Origin: Lewinellaceae bacterium
Lineage (GTDB): Bacteria > Bacteroidota > Bacteroidia > Chitinophagales > Saprospiraceae
Assembly: GCA_020636045.1 (NCBI GenBank)
Contig: JACJYP010000002.1
Location: 551,108 to 615,107, forward strand
Reading direction: 5' to 3'
DNA length: 64,000 bases
The number at the start of each line of letters is the position of its first letter. Within the stretch, counting starts at the first letter, position 1. Below, in pieces: positions 27,456 to 37,108 of this stretch. Below the pieces are notes generated by a model. That model saw only the letters and a list, made by a program, of their open reading frames with translations. It was not told where the DNA came from and searched no databases. The position numbers and the translations under genes were made by a program.

Positions 27456-30400
27456 ATGAAAACAATCTATCTGCTGGCAAACCTTATGCTGCTGACGGTC
27501 GCCGCTACGCTGCGCCTGAACGCACAGCAAAGCGCAACGCCGCCCACCTTCCGCTTTGAGATCTTTCATCTTCCGGGCGGCGAACTGGGCAACCATGTGC
27601 AATCTATCGCACAGGATTCCGCCGGATTTATGTGGTTCGGCTCGCAATACGGGCTGCACCGCTGGGACGGTTACCGGTTCAAGACATTTCTCACCAATAC
27701 ACTGGATTCCGGCGCCATTTCGTCCAATTACGTCGAATATATATACGTGTCAAAAGACGGATCGCTCTGGCTCGGTACCTGGGGCGGCGGTCTGAATCAT
27801 TTTGATCCGAAGACGCAGCGGTTCACCCAATACCTGCACGATCCCTTGAATCCCGCTTCACTCAGCAACAACTACGTTACGCAGGTGCTGGAGGATAAAG
27901 ACGGATATATGTGGGTCTCTACGCTCTACGGCCTCAACCGGCTCGATCGCAAAACCGGCGTGTTCAGACGTTTTAACCACAATGCCGCCGATCCGAAAAG
28001 CCTGAGCGACGACCGCTGCCGGGTGATATACCTCGACCGCGCCGGTACGCTTTGGGTGGGCACCGGCTGGCCCTGGGACAATGGCCAGGGTGGCGGCCTG
28101 AACCGCTACGACTCCCGCAGCGGTACTTTTACCCGTTATCTGCACGATTCTTCTGATCCCAACAGCCTGATCAACGACGCCGTAGCGTATATCGGCGAAG
28201 ACTCCAGAGGCAACTTCTGGGTCGGCACGGCCGGCGACGGCCTGCACCTGATGAACAGAAAAACAGGCCGTTTTACCCGCCTGAGCAACAAACGGCACGA
28301 TAGCGATGAAGAATTGTGCGCGCCATACGTACGCAGGTATTCCGACTGGCATACCCGTTTTGTTTTTGAGGATCGCGAACGAAAACTGTGGGTAGGCAGC
28401 TGGCGCGGCGGCATCAAATATCATGACCCCGAAACCGGCTATACCAAACATTTTGAGGACAATGACGACGAATACAGCAGCGTGCCCGACAACTACGCCT
28501 GGATGATGTTCCAGTCCAAAGACGGCATGTTGTGGAGCAGCACGGCAGGCCCGGGCGCACAGGTATTCAAGATCATCAGGGAAAAAAGTATCTTCAAACA
28601 CGCAAATCTCGGCTCCGGTGATGCGGTACAAACGATCTGCGGCTCGAATGCGGGCGATTTGTGGATGGGAACCGTCAAAGGAGGCCTCTTGCAGGTGGAC
28701 GGAGAACACTTCGAGGGGTGCCGTTTCTTTGACGATCCCCAAAAATCCGTTCCGTTTAAAATGGACCTCCGGGTCGACGATGCCCACGCTACTGTATTCG
28801 GAAAAGTCGGCAAAATAGTCGAAGACCGCAGCGGCGACCTGTGGATGGGAAAATGGCTCGTACCATCGGGTTTGATGCGATTCAGCCCTGCAACGGGTGA
28901 AATAAAAACCTACTGGCACAAACCTGAAAACAGCGGCAGTATCAGTTCGAATACGATCTCCGATATTCTGGAGGATAAAAAAGGTAAAATGTGGGTTGCA
29001 ACGGCAAACGGCGCCCTGAACCGCTACGACCCGCATGCAGACGCCTTCAAACAATACAACCTGATCGGGGCATCCGACAAAAAGGAACCGGAGATCAAGG
29101 AGGAATATTTCTTTTGCAAATTGTACCTGGCGCGCGACGGGGCGATCTGGATGGCCGGATCGGGAGGCAATAAAGATGTTACCCCGCTCACACTCGTGCG
29201 CTTCGATCCGGAAGATGAAAGTATCCAGAAATATGACCTGAGAAGGGCGCCATACCAGTTTGAATGGGTGAACGGACTGGAGGAGGACCGCGAAGGCAAC
29301 ATCTGGGTCAATACGGATTTCAATCTCTGGAAACTCAACCCCACAACAAAGGTTACGACCAGTTACAGCGCCGAATTTTTGGGGACCACCTTCCTACACG
29401 GAATGATCTTCGATGATTTCGGACGGTTGTGGCTGGCAGGCGACGGACTTGTGATGTTCAACCCGGCCGATGGCACCAGTTTTTCGTACAGGTCGGCGTC
29501 GGGGATCAAAACGCTTCCTTTTCACCGGCAGTCGGTATATAAAGATGAACGGGGCTGGATCTATTTCGGCGGCAACGGCGGCGTGCTCTATTTCGATCCG
29601 AAAGAGATCGGCCTGCGCCGCTCGGGCGCCGCTCCCGAAGTGCTGATCACCGAGTTCAGCCTTTTCGACAATTTTGCATCGCCCGACGGCGACCGGGAAC
29701 CGATGTACCGCAACATCTGGGACATCCCCGAGATCCGGCTCACGCACGATCAGGACATTTTTACCTTCCGCTTTGCCGCCCTCGATTTTTTATACCCCGA
29801 AGGGAACAGGCACAAGTTTATCCTAGAAGGATACGACCGGGAATGGCGCTATGCCGGTCTGGAACCCGTCGCTTCCTATGCCAAGGTGCCGCCGGGTACC
29901 TACACCTTCCGGGTGAGGGCCGCCAATCAAAACGGCATCTGGGGACCGGAAAAAACCATCCGGGTGATCATATCTCCCCCCTGGTGGGCTACCTGGTGGG
30001 CCTATCTTTTATACGGCAGCCTGGCCCTGGCCATCATGTACGCTTTTTATCGCGTCCAGCTCGACCGGCGGCTGGAACAGGCGGAAGCGGAACGCCTGCG
30101 CGAACTCGATACCGTAAAAAGCCGGCTGTATACCAATATCACGCATGAATTCCGCACGCCGCTGACCGTAATCCTCGGCATGGCGCAGCAGGTGGAAAAC
30201 GAGCTCGGAAAAATGAGTTCCGAAGGCGTAGGAACGGCCGACCGTCAGTTTATGACGTCCGGACTATCGCTGATCCGGCGCAACGGCCATAACCTGCTGT
30301 CGCTGGTCAACCAGATGCTCGATCTCGCCAAACTCGAAAGCGGGAAAATGCAGGTAAACATGCAACAAGGCGATGTGGTAAACTACTTGCGGTACCTGGT

Positions 30401-31754
30401 CGAGAGTTTCCATTCCTATGCGGAAAGCAAAGGTGTTCGGGTTCATTTCCTGTCCGACGAAGATGCCTTCACGATGGATTACGACCCCGAAAAGTTGCAA
30501 CAGGTAGTAGTCAATCTTTTGTCCAATGCCGTGAAATTCACGCCTGCAAACGGCCACGTATATGTCGACGTTCGTTTTGAAAAAAGTGGTGACCGCCGCG
30601 GGATAAATGCCGCCGAAGAAAACATCGTCATCAGGGTGCGCGATACGGGCATCGGTATTTCAGAGGAGCAGCTGCCTCATATATTCGACCGCTTTTATCA
30701 GGGCGACGATTCGCAAACACGTCAGAATGAAGGTTCGGGCATCGGCCTGGCGCTCACCATGGAACTGGTCCGCCTGATGGATGGCGATATTTCAGTAAAA
30801 AGCCAGCCGGGACACGGGGCGGAGTTTGCAGTAGCGCTTTCCATACACCGGAATGCACCCGAGCAGAAAACCGCGATGCCGCTGAACGTCATTGAGGCCG
30901 GCGAAGCGCTGCCGGAAAAAGGCGATGAAAAAAAGAATGTCCTTTCACCTGTACCTGAAGGCCCTGTTTCGGCGCCTCTGATACTGGTTGTGGAGGACAA
31001 CCCCGATGTGGTCGCCTACCTGGCATCCTGCCTGCCGCAATATCGTTTACTGGTTGGCAAAGACGGCGGCGAGGGTATCGAGATTGCCCGGGAAAGTGTG
31101 CCCGACCTGATCATTACCGATGTAATGATGCCGCATAAAGACGGTTACGAGGTGTGCCGTACACTCCGCAGCGATGAGCGGACAAGCCATATTCCCATCA
31201 TCATGCTCACCGCCAAAGCCGATATGGAAAGCAAACTGGAGGGTCTCGAAAAAGGCGCCGACGCCTACCTCGCCAAGCCTTTCCTGAAAGAAGAATTGCT
31301 GGTGCGCATCCGAAAACTGCTGGAAATGCGCAGCCACTTGCAGCAACACTATTTGACATCAGCGGGATTAACGGAAGAAATGGAAACGATGCGGGATCTC
31401 CCGCAGGTGCCGGCATTGGAGGATCAGTTTGTCAAAAAAGTACGCCAGGTGGTAGAAGCGCACCTCGACCGCGGCGATTTCGATGTAGAACGGCTTTGCC
31501 GGGAAATGGCCATGAGCCACTCGCAACTGCACCGCAAACTGTCCGCGCTGACCGGTTTATCAGCAACGCGTTTTATCCGCTACGTGCGGCTCAACAAAGC
31601 CAAGGAGTTGCTGCGCGACCCGGTATTGAGCATCACCTCCATCGCCTACGACACCGGTTTTAACGATCCCGGCTATTTCAGCAGGGTATTCAAACAGGAG
31701 TTCGGTGCGACACCACAGGAATGGCGCGAATTGCAGGAGCCGGAACTCGTTTGA
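27456..31754 (+). CDS. Hybrid two-component system protein (sensor kinase, receiver and AraC regulator in one chain)
   Basis: It has 1432 residues from ATG 27456 (MKTIYLLANL; an ATG at 27435 would precede the signal). After the signal peptide come reader-propeller repeats (about 30-720, recurrent W-x-G-T-x-G-G-G-L). A Y_Y_Y-type domain (about 770-835), membrane helix (about 843-862), HisKA with His897 (NITHEFRTPLT), HATPase (NLLSNAVKFTP, DTGIGI), receiver with Asp1222 (DLIITDVMMP) and an AraC helix-turn-helix (about 1335-1425) follow. In Bacteroidota such proteins usually sense carbohydrate breakdown products and switch on utilisation genes; no adjacent utilisation locus is seen here, so its target is unknown. 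Confidence 0.96.
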   Translation: MKTIYLLANLMLLTVAATLRLNAQQSATPPTFRFEIFHLPGGELGNHVQSIAQDSAGFMWFGSQYGLHRWDGYRFKTFLTNTLDSGAISSNYVEYIYVSKDGSLWLGTWGGGLNHFDPKTQRFTQYLHDPLNPASLSNNYVTQVLEDKDGYMWVSTLYGLNRLDRKTGVFRRFNHNAADPKSLSDDRCRVIYLDRAGTLWVGTGWPWDNGQGGGLNRYDSRSGTFTRYLHDSSDPNSLINDAVAYIGEDSRGNFWVGTAGDGLHLMNRKTGRFTRLSNKRHDSDEELCAPYVRRYSDWHTRFVFEDRERKLWVGSWRGGIKYHDPETGYTKHFEDNDDEYSSVPDNYAWMMFQSKDGMLWSSTAGPGAQVFKIIREKSIFKHANLGSGDAVQTICGSNAGDLWMGTVKGGLLQVDGEHFEGCRFFDDPQKSVPFKMDLRVDDAHATVFGKVGKIVEDRSGDLWMGKWLVPSGLMRFSPATGEIKTYWHKPENSGSISSNTISDILEDKKGKMWVATANGALNRYDPHADAFKQYNLIGASDKKEPEIKEEYFFCKLYLARDGAIWMAGSGGNKDVTPLTLVRFDPEDESIQKYDLRRAPYQFEWVNGLEEDREGNIWVNTDFNLWKLNPTTKVTTSYSAEFLGTTFLHGMIFDDFGRLWLAGDGLVMFNPADGTSFSYRSASGIKTLPFHRQSVYKDERGWIYFGGNGGVLYFDPKEIGLRRSGAAPEVLITEFSLFDNFASPDGDREPMYRNIWDIPEIRLTHDQDIFTFRFAALDFLYPEGNRHKFILEGYDREWRYAGLEPVASYAKVPPGTYTFRVRAANQNGIWGPEKTIRVIISPPWWATWWAYLLYGSLALAIMYAFYRVQLDRRLEQAEAERLRELDTVKSRLYTNITHEFRTPLTVILGMAQQVENELGKMSSEGVGTADRQFMTSGLSLIRRNGHNLLSLVNQMLDLAKLESGKMQVNMQQGDVVNYLRYLVESFHSYAESKGVRVHFLSDEDAFTMDYDPEKLQQVVVNLLSNAVKFTPANGHVYVDVRFEKSGDRRGINAAEENIVIRVRDTGIGISEEQLPHIFDRFYQGDDSQTRQNEGSGIGLALTMELVRLMDGDISVKSQPGHGAEFAVALSIHRNAPEQKTAMPLNVIEAGEALPEKGDEKKNVLSPVPEGPVSAPLILVVEDNPDVVAYLASCLPQYRLLVGKDGGEGIEIARESVPDLIITDVMMPHKDGYEVCRTLRSDERTSHIPIIMLTAKADMESKLEGLEKGADAYLAKPFLKEELLVRIRKLLEMRSHLQQHYLTSAGLTEEMETMRDLPQVPALEDQFVKKVRQVVEAHLDRGDFDVERLCREMAMSHSQLHRKLSALTGLSATRFIRYVRLNKAKELLRDPVLSITSIAYDTGFNDPGYFSRVFKQEFGATPQEWRELQEPELV

Positions 31755-31767
31755 CCGATATCCGGAA

Positions 31768-33249
31768 TTACCCGGATACTACCGGAAGCCTGCGCCTGGG
31801 TACGTCACGTACCGGCTTATTGGCCATATCCTGAATGATCGACCCCAGGGTATTCAGGCTTTTTTCGATTTCTTCGCTATACGGCGCTCCAAATCCGAGG
31901 CGGATGTGATGCGAATAGCAGCCTGCGACGCTGAAGATCTGCCCCGGTGCGATCAATATCTGATGCTGTTTGGCGCGATGGAACAGCTGAAAGGCATCCA
32001 CCTGTTCCGGCAGTTCGAGCCAGAGCACGTATCCTCCCTGCGGCTGCGACACCCGCGTTTCCGCGGGAAAAAAATCCTTGACGGCCTGCCAGTAGCGCAG
32101 GCACTGGGTATGCAGTGCTTTTCTGAGATGCCGGAGGTGCAGGTCGAAACGGCCGTTCTCACAAAACAGGGCGATGGCAGCCTGGGTGGGAGTCGCTGAA
32201 GAAATGCAATGGGTCAGTTTGTTGTGCAACACCTGCTTTTTGTACCGCCCCGGAATGCACCAGCCGATGCGGTAACCCGGCGCGAGGGATTTTGAGACGG
32301 ACGAACAATACAGTACAAGTCCCTCTGTATCGTAACTCTTGCAGGTCCGGGGGCGCGTTTTGCCGAAATACATTTCTCCATAGATATCGTCCTCCACCAG
32401 CGGGATCTGCTTTTCAGCAAGCATTTCTACGAGCGCTTTTTTTTGCCCGTCGGGCATCAGGCTGCCCAGCGGGTTGTTGAAGGAGGGCACGAACAGCACC
32501 GCATTCACCTGATCTTTCGATATCGCCGCGCGCAGAAAGTCAAGGTCCGGCCCGGTGTCCGGGTCGGTGGGTATTTCCAGTGCGCGCAGGCCGAGGTTTT
32601 TCAACAAATTAAAAATGCCAAAATAGGTAGGTCGCTCGATGGCCACTACGTCGCCGGGCTGCGTGACCGCCTGCAGGCAGAAAGCCAGGGCTTCCATGCA
32701 TCCCTGCGTCACGATCACATCATCGGCCGTGCATTTTCCACCCCAGTTGAAAGCCAGACGCGCCAATTGTTGCCTTAATTGTTCATTCCCCTGAATTTGT
32801 TCGTAGTGCAGACAACTGGTCGGGCTGCGGCGCAGCGCTTCCAGCAAGCATTTGTTGATCTTGGCAGAGGGCAATAAATCCACGGAAGGGGCGGCGAGCG
32901 ACATCTGCACAACGCTGGTTTCCGTGAGGTTTTCGTATACCGTGGCGATCATTTCATCTACCGACATATCCGATGAAGGCGCAGCAGGCGCAGGGTTTCT
33001 CGGCGGCAACGCAACGGAGCGGTCGGCATACCGCACATAGTAGCCCGATTTTGGCCGCGCTTCGATCAAACCTTTGCTCTCCAGGGAAGAATAGGCCATA
33101 TAGGCGGTACTGATACTAATACCTTGTTCTTCACTCAAAATGCGCACCGAAGGCAGTTTGTCGCCTGTTTTCAACACCCCGTTCAGGATCATGCTTTCGA
33201 AACGGTCTGCTATTCGGGTATAGAGAAATTCTTCTTGCTTTTCACCCAT
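31768..33249 (-). CDS. MocR-type regulator (GntR helix-turn-helix plus class I aminotransferase domain)
   Basis: It has 493 residues. The N-terminal winged helix (about 1-75) includes GDKLPSVRILSEEQGISISTAY. The C-terminal domain (about 110-470) is a fold type I aminotransferase with SVSKSLAPGYRIG holding the PLP lysine. MocR proteins bind PLP and sense amino acids or vitamers. It is divergent from the acetyltransferase-aminotransferase fusion gene 33340-34854 (91-bp gap), which is a natural regulatory target. It faces the sensor gene end-to-end with a 13-bp gap. Confidence 0.94.
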   Translation of the reverse strand: MGEKQEEFLYTRIADRFESMILNGVLKTGDKLPSVRILSEEQGISISTAYMAYSSLESKGLIEARPKSGYYVRYADRSVALPPRNPAPAAPSSDMSVDEMIATVYENLTETSVVQMSLAAPSVDLLPSAKINKCLLEALRRSPTSCLHYEQIQGNEQLRQQLARLAFNWGGKCTADDVIVTQGCMEALAFCLQAVTQPGDVVAIERPTYFGIFNLLKNLGLRALEIPTDPDTGPDLDFLRAAISKDQVNAVLFVPSFNNPLGSLMPDGQKKALVEMLAEKQIPLVEDDIYGEMYFGKTRPRTCKSYDTEGLVLYCSSVSKSLAPGYRIGWCIPGRYKKQVLHNKLTHCISSATPTQAAIALFCENGRFDLHLRHLRKALHTQCLRYWQAVKDFFPAETRVSQPQGGYVLWLELPEQVDAFQLFHRAKQHQILIAPGQIFSVAGCYSHHIRLGFGAPYSEEIEKSLNTLGSIIQDMANKPVRDVPRRRLPVVSG

Positions 33250-33294
33250 CTGTTATGCTTGTAAAATAAAAAACTGCATCTGTTTTGTTCTCGC

Positions 33295-33302
33295 CAAAGA
33301 TA
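33295..33302 (-). promoter_or_regulatory. TATCTTTG promoter element for the MocR gene
   Basis: On the minus strand this is an exact TAnnTTTG, 45 bp upstream of the start at 33249. No TTG lies at -33 distance. Confidence 0.4.
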
Positions 33303-33339
33303 AGACCTTTGCAGCGGACTTTTAAAAACACCCTTGCCA

Positions 33340-34854
33340 ATGCACATCGATATTCAAATTTCTTCCTGGTCCCCTGCATTTAAAGACGCTTTTTTCAGAC
33401 TGAACCGCGAATGGATCGAAGCGGACTATCCGCTGGAACCGCTCGATATTGCCGTATTGAGCGATCCTGACGCCCACATTCTTGCGGGGGGCGGAAGTAT
33501 CCTGGCAGCGGTAGCGAATGAAGAGGTTGTCGGGGTGGTAGCGCTACGTCCGATTGGAGAGTGTATCTTTGAACTGACTAAAATGGCGGTTGACGTCCCG
33601 TGGCGGGGGCGCGGCGTCGGCAAAATGCTGATGAAAGCCGCACTCCGTGAAGCAAAGCAACTGGGCGCTCACAAGGTCATTTTGTATTCCAACACCAAAA
33701 CCTCGGGCCCGGCTGTACAGATGTACCGGAAAACGGGTTTTCGCGAGATCCCCCTCGAAAGAGGACTTTACGAACGTGCTGACATCAAAATGGAATACCC
33801 TATCGAGAAAATTCCGGTGCAGAAGACCCTGCACAGCCGCCTGCCGGCGCCGGACCCCGAACAGATCAAATTCGGCGAGATCGTATCGGACCACATGCTG
33901 ATCGCCGATTACCGCGACGGCGCCTGGCAGACCCCGCAGATCGTGCCATTTGCCAATCTGGATATCCCGCCGCACACGCTTGCGCTGCATTACGGACAGC
34001 TTGTCTGGGAAGGCATGAAGGCGTTTTGCCAGGCCGATGGCCGTGTTGCGATCTTCCGCATTCCCAAACACGTTGAGCGGATCAACCGGTCGCTGCGTCG
34101 CATGGCCATGCCGCCGATTCCCGCCGGGTTGTTTGAAGATTCCGTCCGCGCCCTGGTGGAAGTAGACGCGGCCTGGGTACCTTCTTCGCCGGCTTCGCTG
34201 TACATCAGGCCACTGGTGTATGCTACAGATGCACAGTTCGGCGTAAAAATATCGGAAACATACCGCATGATCATATTCACAGGCCCGGTGCCGGTGTATT
34301 ATGCCAAACCCTTGCGGGTAAAAGTGGAAGAAACATACATCCGCGCCGCGCCGGGGGGTACGGGCGCAGCCAAATGCGCCGGCAACTACGGCGGAGCGCT
34401 TTATCCGAGCCAACTGGCGCGGGAAGAAGGCTTCGACCAGGTGTTATGGACTGATCGTAGTCCGGAATGCTATATCGAGGAATCGGGCACCATGAATGTG
34501 ATGTTTGTCATCGGCGATCGCCTGATCACTCCGCCGCTGACCGATACGATCCTCGAAGGCATTACGCGCGACAGCATCCTGACGCTTGCCGCCGACATGG
34601 GTGTTCAGATAGAAGTACGGCGTATCGGCGCCGGCGAACTGCTCGAGGCTTATCAACGCGGCGAATTGCTCGAAGGCTTTGGCGTGGGCACTGCGGCGGT
34701 CACGGCGCCGTTCGAACTGATCCGTTTCAGAGAACACGATATGCGCCTGCCGGCCGTGCAGCCCGACTCATTTTCCGTTCGGGTCGGTCGCGTGCTTCAG
34801 GAGATCCGCACCGGTCGCCGGGAAGATGTCCACGGCTGGAATACGATCGTTTAA
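33340..34854 (+). CDS. GNAT acetyltransferase fused to branched-chain aminotransferase
   Basis: It has 504 residues from ATG 33340. Residues 1-155 form a GNAT domain with acetyl-CoA loop near 85-92 (WRGRGVGKML), then MYRKTGFREIPL. Residues about 160-504 form a class IV (IlvE/BCAT2-type) aminotransferase: YGQLVWEGMKAF, PGGTGAAKCAGNYGGALY with PLP Lys345, QVLWTD, and the substrate loop GTAAVTAPF. Both halves keep their key residues. It presumably transaminates Leu/Ile/Val-type keto acids and acetylates an amine, perhaps the same substrate, but that is inference. The divergent MocR gene points to amino-acid or PLP-linked control. Confidence 0.93.
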   Translation: MHIDIQISSWSPAFKDAFFRLNREWIEADYPLEPLDIAVLSDPDAHILAGGGSILAAVANEEVVGVVALRPIGECIFELTKMAVDVPWRGRGVGKMLMKAALREAKQLGAHKVILYSNTKTSGPAVQMYRKTGFREIPLERGLYERADIKMEYPIEKIPVQKTLHSRLPAPDPEQIKFGEIVSDHMLIADYRDGAWQTPQIVPFANLDIPPHTLALHYGQLVWEGMKAFCQADGRVAIFRIPKHVERINRSLRRMAMPPIPAGLFEDSVRALVEVDAAWVPSSPASLYIRPLVYATDAQFGVKISETYRMIIFTGPVPVYYAKPLRVKVEETYIRAAPGGTGAAKCAGNYGGALYPSQLAREEGFDQVLWTDRSPECYIEESGTMNVMFVIGDRLITPPLTDTILEGITRDSILTLAADMGVQIEVRRIGAGELLEAYQRGELLEGFGVGTAAVTAPFELIRFREHDMRLPAVQPDSFSVRVGRVLQEIRTGRREDVHGWNTIV

Positions 34855-34858
34855 AAGA

Positions 34859-35848
34859 CTATTGCGCGAGGATGTGGGCCATGCGGAGCAATTCCTTGTT
34901 GAGGGTTTTGTCCTTGGCAATGGCTTCTTTAAAAGGCGTATGATGTACGTTATTGTTCCGTAGGCCCACCATCACGCCCGACTTGCCGCTGAGGAGCGCT
35001 TCGATGGATGCAAAACCAAGTACGCTCGCCAGCACGCGGTCGAAGGATGTCGGCGAGCCGCCGCGCTGCAGGTGTCCGATGACGGTTACCTTGATATCGT
35101 CGTAAAAATCGATCTGCTCCTCCACTTTTCCGGCGATGTCATACACGGTGCCCATTTTATTTCCTTCCGCAACAATAACGATGCTGAAGAGTTTGGAGCG
35201 CTTGGCGCCGCGCTTGAGCAATTTGACAACGTCGGCCAGTGAAAATTCCTCCTCCGGGATCAGTACGCCGCCCGCTCCGCCGGCAATGGCGGTGTGCAGG
35301 GCGATGAAGCCGGAATGGCGCCCCATGACTTCCACGAAAAACAGGCGGTTGTGCGAATCGGCCGTGTCGCGGATCTTGTCGACAGCCTGCACGGCGGTAT
35401 TCACTGCCGTATCAAATCCGATGGTGAAATCGGTGCCGAACAGGTCGTTGTCGATCGTGCCGGGCAATCCGACGATCGGGATGTCCGGATACTCCTCCAT
35501 AAATTTCACGGCGCCGGTAAAGGTGCCGTTCCCGCCGATGGCGATCAGCCCGTCAATATCATTGTCCACGAGGTTTTCGTAGGCCAGTTTGCGGCCTTCC
35601 GGCGTCATAAAGCGCTGGCTGCGCGCCGTTTTAAGAATAGTCCCGCCGCGATGGATAATATTACTCACATCGGTGGTTTCCAGGCGTTTAATATGCCCGT
35701 CGATCATGCCTTCATAGCCCCGCGTGATCCCGTAGATATGCAGGTCGTTGTTGAAAGCATTGCGGACAATAGCCCTTATGGCCGCATTCATACCCGGCGC
35801 ATCGCCGCCGGAGGTAAATACTGCGACACGTTTTATTTCTTTTGTCAT
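34859..35848 (-). CDS. pfkA: ATP-dependent 6-phosphofructokinase
   Basis: It phosphorylates fructose-6-phosphate in glycolysis. It has 329 residues. It has AVFTSGGDAPGMNAAIRA at 9-26, PGTIDNDLFGTD with the catalytic Asp, VEVMGRHSGF and HLQRGGSPTSFDR. The nucleotide motif reads GGNGTFTGA, with Asn where the E. coli enzyme has Asp (GGDGS). This could affect Mg-ATP binding or donor choice. It lies 7 bp downstream of the sugar kinase gene 35856-36701 and is convergent with the fusion gene (4-bp gap). Confidence 0.95.
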   Translation of the reverse strand: MTKEIKRVAVFTSGGDAPGMNAAIRAIVRNAFNNDLHIYGITRGYEGMIDGHIKRLETTDVSNIIHRGGTILKTARSQRFMTPEGRKLAYENLVDNDIDGLIAIGGNGTFTGAVKFMEEYPDIPIVGLPGTIDNDLFGTDFTIGFDTAVNTAVQAVDKIRDTADSHNRLFFVEVMGRHSGFIALHTAIAGGAGGVLIPEEEFSLADVVKLLKRGAKRSKLFSIVIVAEGNKMGTVYDIAGKVEEQIDFYDDIKVTVIGHLQRGGSPTSFDRVLASVLGFASIEALLSGKSGVMVGLRNNNVHHTPFKEAIAKDKTLNKELLRMAHILAQ

Positions 35849-35855
35849 GATTTGT

Positions 35856-36701
35856 CTATTCTGATGGGTGCAGATGGTAGTCTGCCAAAGGGTAAATAGG
35901 CTTACGAACGATCATACCGGGCTTTAGTTGTCTCTCCTTCATACACATTTGCAGGACATCCTGAAAATGATGCGCGATAGAACCGACAAAATGCACCGGT
36001 ACGTGCTGATATCCGTTGTATTTGCACACATGCCTGTCGAGGAATTCCCCCAGACAGGTCGCTACCAGATTTTGCACATAAGGATGCTGAAGATGTTCGC
36101 CCAGAAAACGGGTGAATGACGCGAGGTAAGCGTTCGCTCCTTTTTCATATACGCGATCCTTGATCGCATCCATCCCTTCCGGGAAACTTTTGTCGAAATT
36201 GCTGTTGAGGTCGGCGGGCAACTCGCGGTAAAATTTGGCCCTCAGCAGCGCCTTGCCCAGGTGAGTGCCGCTGCCTTCGTCGCCGAGCAACCAGCCCAGC
36301 GAAGGTACGTTGTCAAGGATCTTCTCGCCGTCGTAGTAGCAACTGTTGGATCCCGTGCCGAGAATGCAGGCAATGCCCGCGCTGCGACCGCAGGTCGCCC
36401 GCGCTGCAGCCAGCAGGTCGTGTTCTACTTCGATCTTTGCCGCCGGGAAAACAGCCCTCAGGGCCGCAGCGACAATTTCAGCGCGGTGCTCGTCGTGCAC
36501 GCCGGTGCCGTAGAAATGGACGCGCTCGACCTTTTGGGGGTCGAGTTTTGGCAGCAGTTGCTGCTCAATGATCGTCCGGATCTCTTCCGTCGTATGAAAA
36601 AAGGGGCTGAAGCCCACGGTGTTTTCAAGTTGCTGGTTGCGCCCGCCATGGATGAGCAGCCAGTCGGATTTGGTAGAACCGCAATCGGCAATGATGACCA
36701 T
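35856..36701 (-). CDS. N-acetylglucosamine kinase-like protein (BadF/BadG ATPase family)
   Basis: It has 281 residues of the actin-like kinase fold. Phosphate 1 is ADCGSTKSDWLLI at 5-17, and CILGTGSNSCYYDG is phosphate 2/adenosine. GWLLGDEGSGTHLG is the typical sugar-kinase segment. It would phosphorylate GlcNAc or a related amino sugar. It probably forms an operon with pfkA downstream. Confidence 0.88.
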   Translation of the reverse strand: MVIIADCGSTKSDWLLIHGGRNQQLENTVGFSPFFHTTEEIRTIIEQQLLPKLDPQKVERVHFYGTGVHDEHRAEIVAAALRAVFPAAKIEVEHDLLAAARATCGRSAGIACILGTGSNSCYYDGEKILDNVPSLGWLLGDEGSGTHLGKALLRAKFYRELPADLNSNFDKSFPEGMDAIKDRVYEKGANAYLASFTRFLGEHLQHPYVQNLVATCLGEFLDRHVCKYNGYQHVPVHFVGSIAHHFQDVLQMCMKERQLKPGMIVRKPIYPLADYHLHPSE

Positions 36702-37108
36702 GTTACGATGTTATAATGCCGGGCACGCCGCCGTTAGTCACAAAAGAACCGGAACATAAACCGCCGGGTGCCGCCAACTATTTGTAAAAAGTACACGAAT
36801 GGCGCAAAAATAGATTTTTTCCTTTGATAGACTGCTTTTGTTGTCCGAAAGTGGTTGCCGGCGCTGTTTTGCATTCGTTGCGGATTTGTTGAGTGTAACT
36901 GCTCTGTTTTCCCGTACGGACGTACGCTAACCGCGACTTCGCTTCCCGGCAACATAAATTTAAAACAAAAACAAACATTTTGTTTGTAAATTAAAAACAG
37001 AATGTTTTACTTTGTGCCGTTGATACAAACCGGTTTGCAATGTACCGACAGATAAAATTCTGACGTCGTCGCGATCCGGTAACCAGTTCCTCACGATCAA
37101 AAACTATC
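36702..37108. other. Intergenic region between divergent nagK-like and glucosaminidase genes
   Basis: This 407-bp divergent spacer is moderately GC-rich in the first half and A/T-rich at 36955-37015 (AAATTTAAAACAAAAACAAA and following), where TTTTACTTTGTG (37003-37014) is a near match to a promoter box. No gene or stable hairpin was identified. Confidence 0.5.
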
